In this document: positions 4,991-5,889 of the stretch, in pieces
How the letters are laid out: the number at the start of each line of letters is the position of its first letter
How positions within the stretch are numbered: the stretch's first letter is position 1
NCBI GenBank assembly: GCA_944363895.1
Contig: CALVVP010000109.1
Span: 1 to 5,889, forward strand
Reading direction: 5' to 3'
Origin: an uncultured Bacilli bacterium
GTDB taxonomy: Bacteria > Bacillota_I > Bacilli_A > RF39 > UBA660
Length of the DNA stretch: 5,889 nt
Made by a program: the position numbers and the translations under genes
Notes under the pieces: model-generated
Seen by the model: only the letters and a program-made list of their open reading frames with translations
What the model was told of the DNA's origin: nothing
Database searches by the model: none

Positions 4991-5889
4991 GTGAAGAAAT
5001 CTTATATTGTAACAGTTATCTTAGTACTTATTTTATTATCTTTTGTCGGCTTTTATTTATATCGACAATCTAAACCAGAAGAAGTTAAATCTTATGAAAC
5101 TAAATTAATTAACTATAGTAACGAAGTAAAAAATTTAATTAACAATAGTGAATATGCTTTTACTACCACTTTAATCGATAATGATTGGTTAGTTGCCAAT
5201 TTAAAATCAGATATCACTTGTCAAGAGATTTATTATACCAATGATGAAAAAGTTTTATTACATAATTGTGAAATTCCTGGCGAGGAAGGCAAGTATTATT
5301 TTTATGATAAAACTTATTTAACGGAGACTGAAGAATATTTGAATATTTACAATGAGGTTAAGAATCAAAAATTGGAAATTGAAAAAGGTAATTTATTATC
5401 TGATTTAGCGACAATCGATTTAAGTCTTGGGATTGAACAAATTGATGCTTGTGCTAGTGAAGGGGTATGTCCAATTGGAACTGAATTTGCTATTCAAGTT
5501 AATAATACAACTAGTTATCGTTTTTATGTTTTAAGTGATGACGGGGAAAAAGTTGATTTAATTATGGACCATAATTTAGTTGAGCATGTTATTTGGGCAC
5601 CTTCGGATAATGGTGATGGACCAGTTGATACTTTGGAACGATTACAACAAGCTACCGAAAATTGGATTAATATTCCCGCTCGTAATTATCGCGTTGTCGA
5701 TGATAATGTCGGTAAAGTTTATGATGATATTCATATTAAAACAAGAGCTACTATCCCTTCTTATACTAAATTAGTTAATATCGATCCGATTTTTCCTGAT
5801 TGGTTATATGAAAATGCGACTAATGGTTATTGGTTGAGTAGTGCTAGTAAATCGATGTCTTTTTATGCTTGGATTGTTAAAGCTGATGG
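4991..5889 (+). CDS. Membrane-anchored extracytoplasmic protein, partial (runs off the window end)
   Basis: An open frame of 299 codons starts at GTG 4991 and has no stop before the window ends. GAGGTGA (4979-4985), overlapping the ppa stop, sits 5 nt before the start. Residues 5-24 form one hydrophobic segment after MKKS, without a lipobox, so the protein is probably an N-terminally anchored surface protein. The outer part (about 26-160) is acidic and contains four cysteines: C77, C93, C154 and C160; if exported they could form two disulfides. From about residue 163 to the end the pattern (YRFYVLSDDGEKVDLIMDHNL, then a Trp- and Gly-containing middle at 202-211, then GYWLSSAS...AWIV at 279-293) recalls C-terminal surface domains of gut Firmicutes such as DUF6273/DUF1566-type folds. 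That comparison is from memory and tentative. I do not assign a function. It is the fourth gene of the murT operon. Confidence 0.85.
   Translation, partial: MKKSYIVTVILVLILLSFVGFYLYRQSKPEEVKSYETKLINYSNEVKNLINNSEYAFTTTLIDNDWLVANLKSDITCQEIYYTNDEKVLLHNCEIPGEEGKYYFYDKTYLTETEEYLNIYNEVKNQKLEIEKGNLLSDLATIDLSLGIEQIDACASEGVCPIGTEFAIQVNNTTSYRFYVLSDDGEKVDLIMDHNLVEHVIWAPSDNGDGPVDTLERLQQATENWINIPARNYRVVDDNVGKVYDDIHIKTRATIPSYTKLVNIDPIFPDWLYENATNGYWLSSASKSMSFYAWIVKAD

Noticed and set aside
5580..5774. A 64-codon plus-strand frame (ATG-type start near 5586)
   Set aside because: It lies in another frame inside the long open surface-protein gene that starts at 4991, has no ribosome binding site of its own, and shows no recognisable protein.
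2509..5889. UGA read as tryptophan (Mycoplasma-type code)
   Set aside because: Long genes contain no internal TGA, Trp is encoded by TGG, and TGA ends murT and ppa at the expected family lengths.

Overview
The window is very AT-rich with strong Shine-Dalgarno sites. It reads with the standard bacterial code: no in-frame TGA interrupts any of the long genes, and murT and ppa use TGA as stop. Together with a MurT/GatD-type gene pair, this suggests a low-GC Firmicute, perhaps an uncultured gut Bacilli/Erysipelotrichia/RF39-like lineage. The lineage is an inference from composition and gene content; no marker gene is present.

Layout. (1) About 1-1302, minus strand: an IS200/IS605-type element carrying an apparently intact tnpB and no tnpA. 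Its own promoter lies upstream. Downstream is a structured, non-coding right end that looks like the omega-RNA scaffold; the guide would start just outside the window, left of base 1. (2) About 1303-1590: AT-rich spacer with no supportable gene, a weak plus-strand terminator-like hairpin, and the terminator of the next gene. (3) 1591-2379, minus strand: a UcpA-like short-chain dehydrogenase. (4) 2380-2517: a divergent promoter region with a degenerate ~20-bp tandem repeat carrying two extended -10 boxes for the rightward operon. (5) 2518-5889, plus strand: a tightly packed operon of murT-like ligase, gatD-like glutaminase homologue (4-nt overlap), family I inorganic pyrophosphatase (8-nt overlap, GTG start set by a perfect SD), and a membrane-anchored surface protein that runs off the window end.

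How the genes work together. MurT-GatD normally amidates the D-glutamate of lipid II, with GatD hydrolysing glutamine and MurT using ATP to activate the carboxylate. Here the GatD homologue lacks both the nucleophilic Cys and the catalytic His of its family; its only Cys is residue 218 of 219. The MurT partner keeps its ATP-binding motifs but has a rearranged zinc ribbon and an altered C-terminal KNPxGxN-type motif. This co-diverged pair is the most interesting part of the window. It may use free ammonia, take ammonia from another protein, or do different chemistry. The pyrophosphatase looks fully functional and is probably a housekeeping passenger. The last gene places an extracytoplasmic Cys-containing protein in the same transcript.
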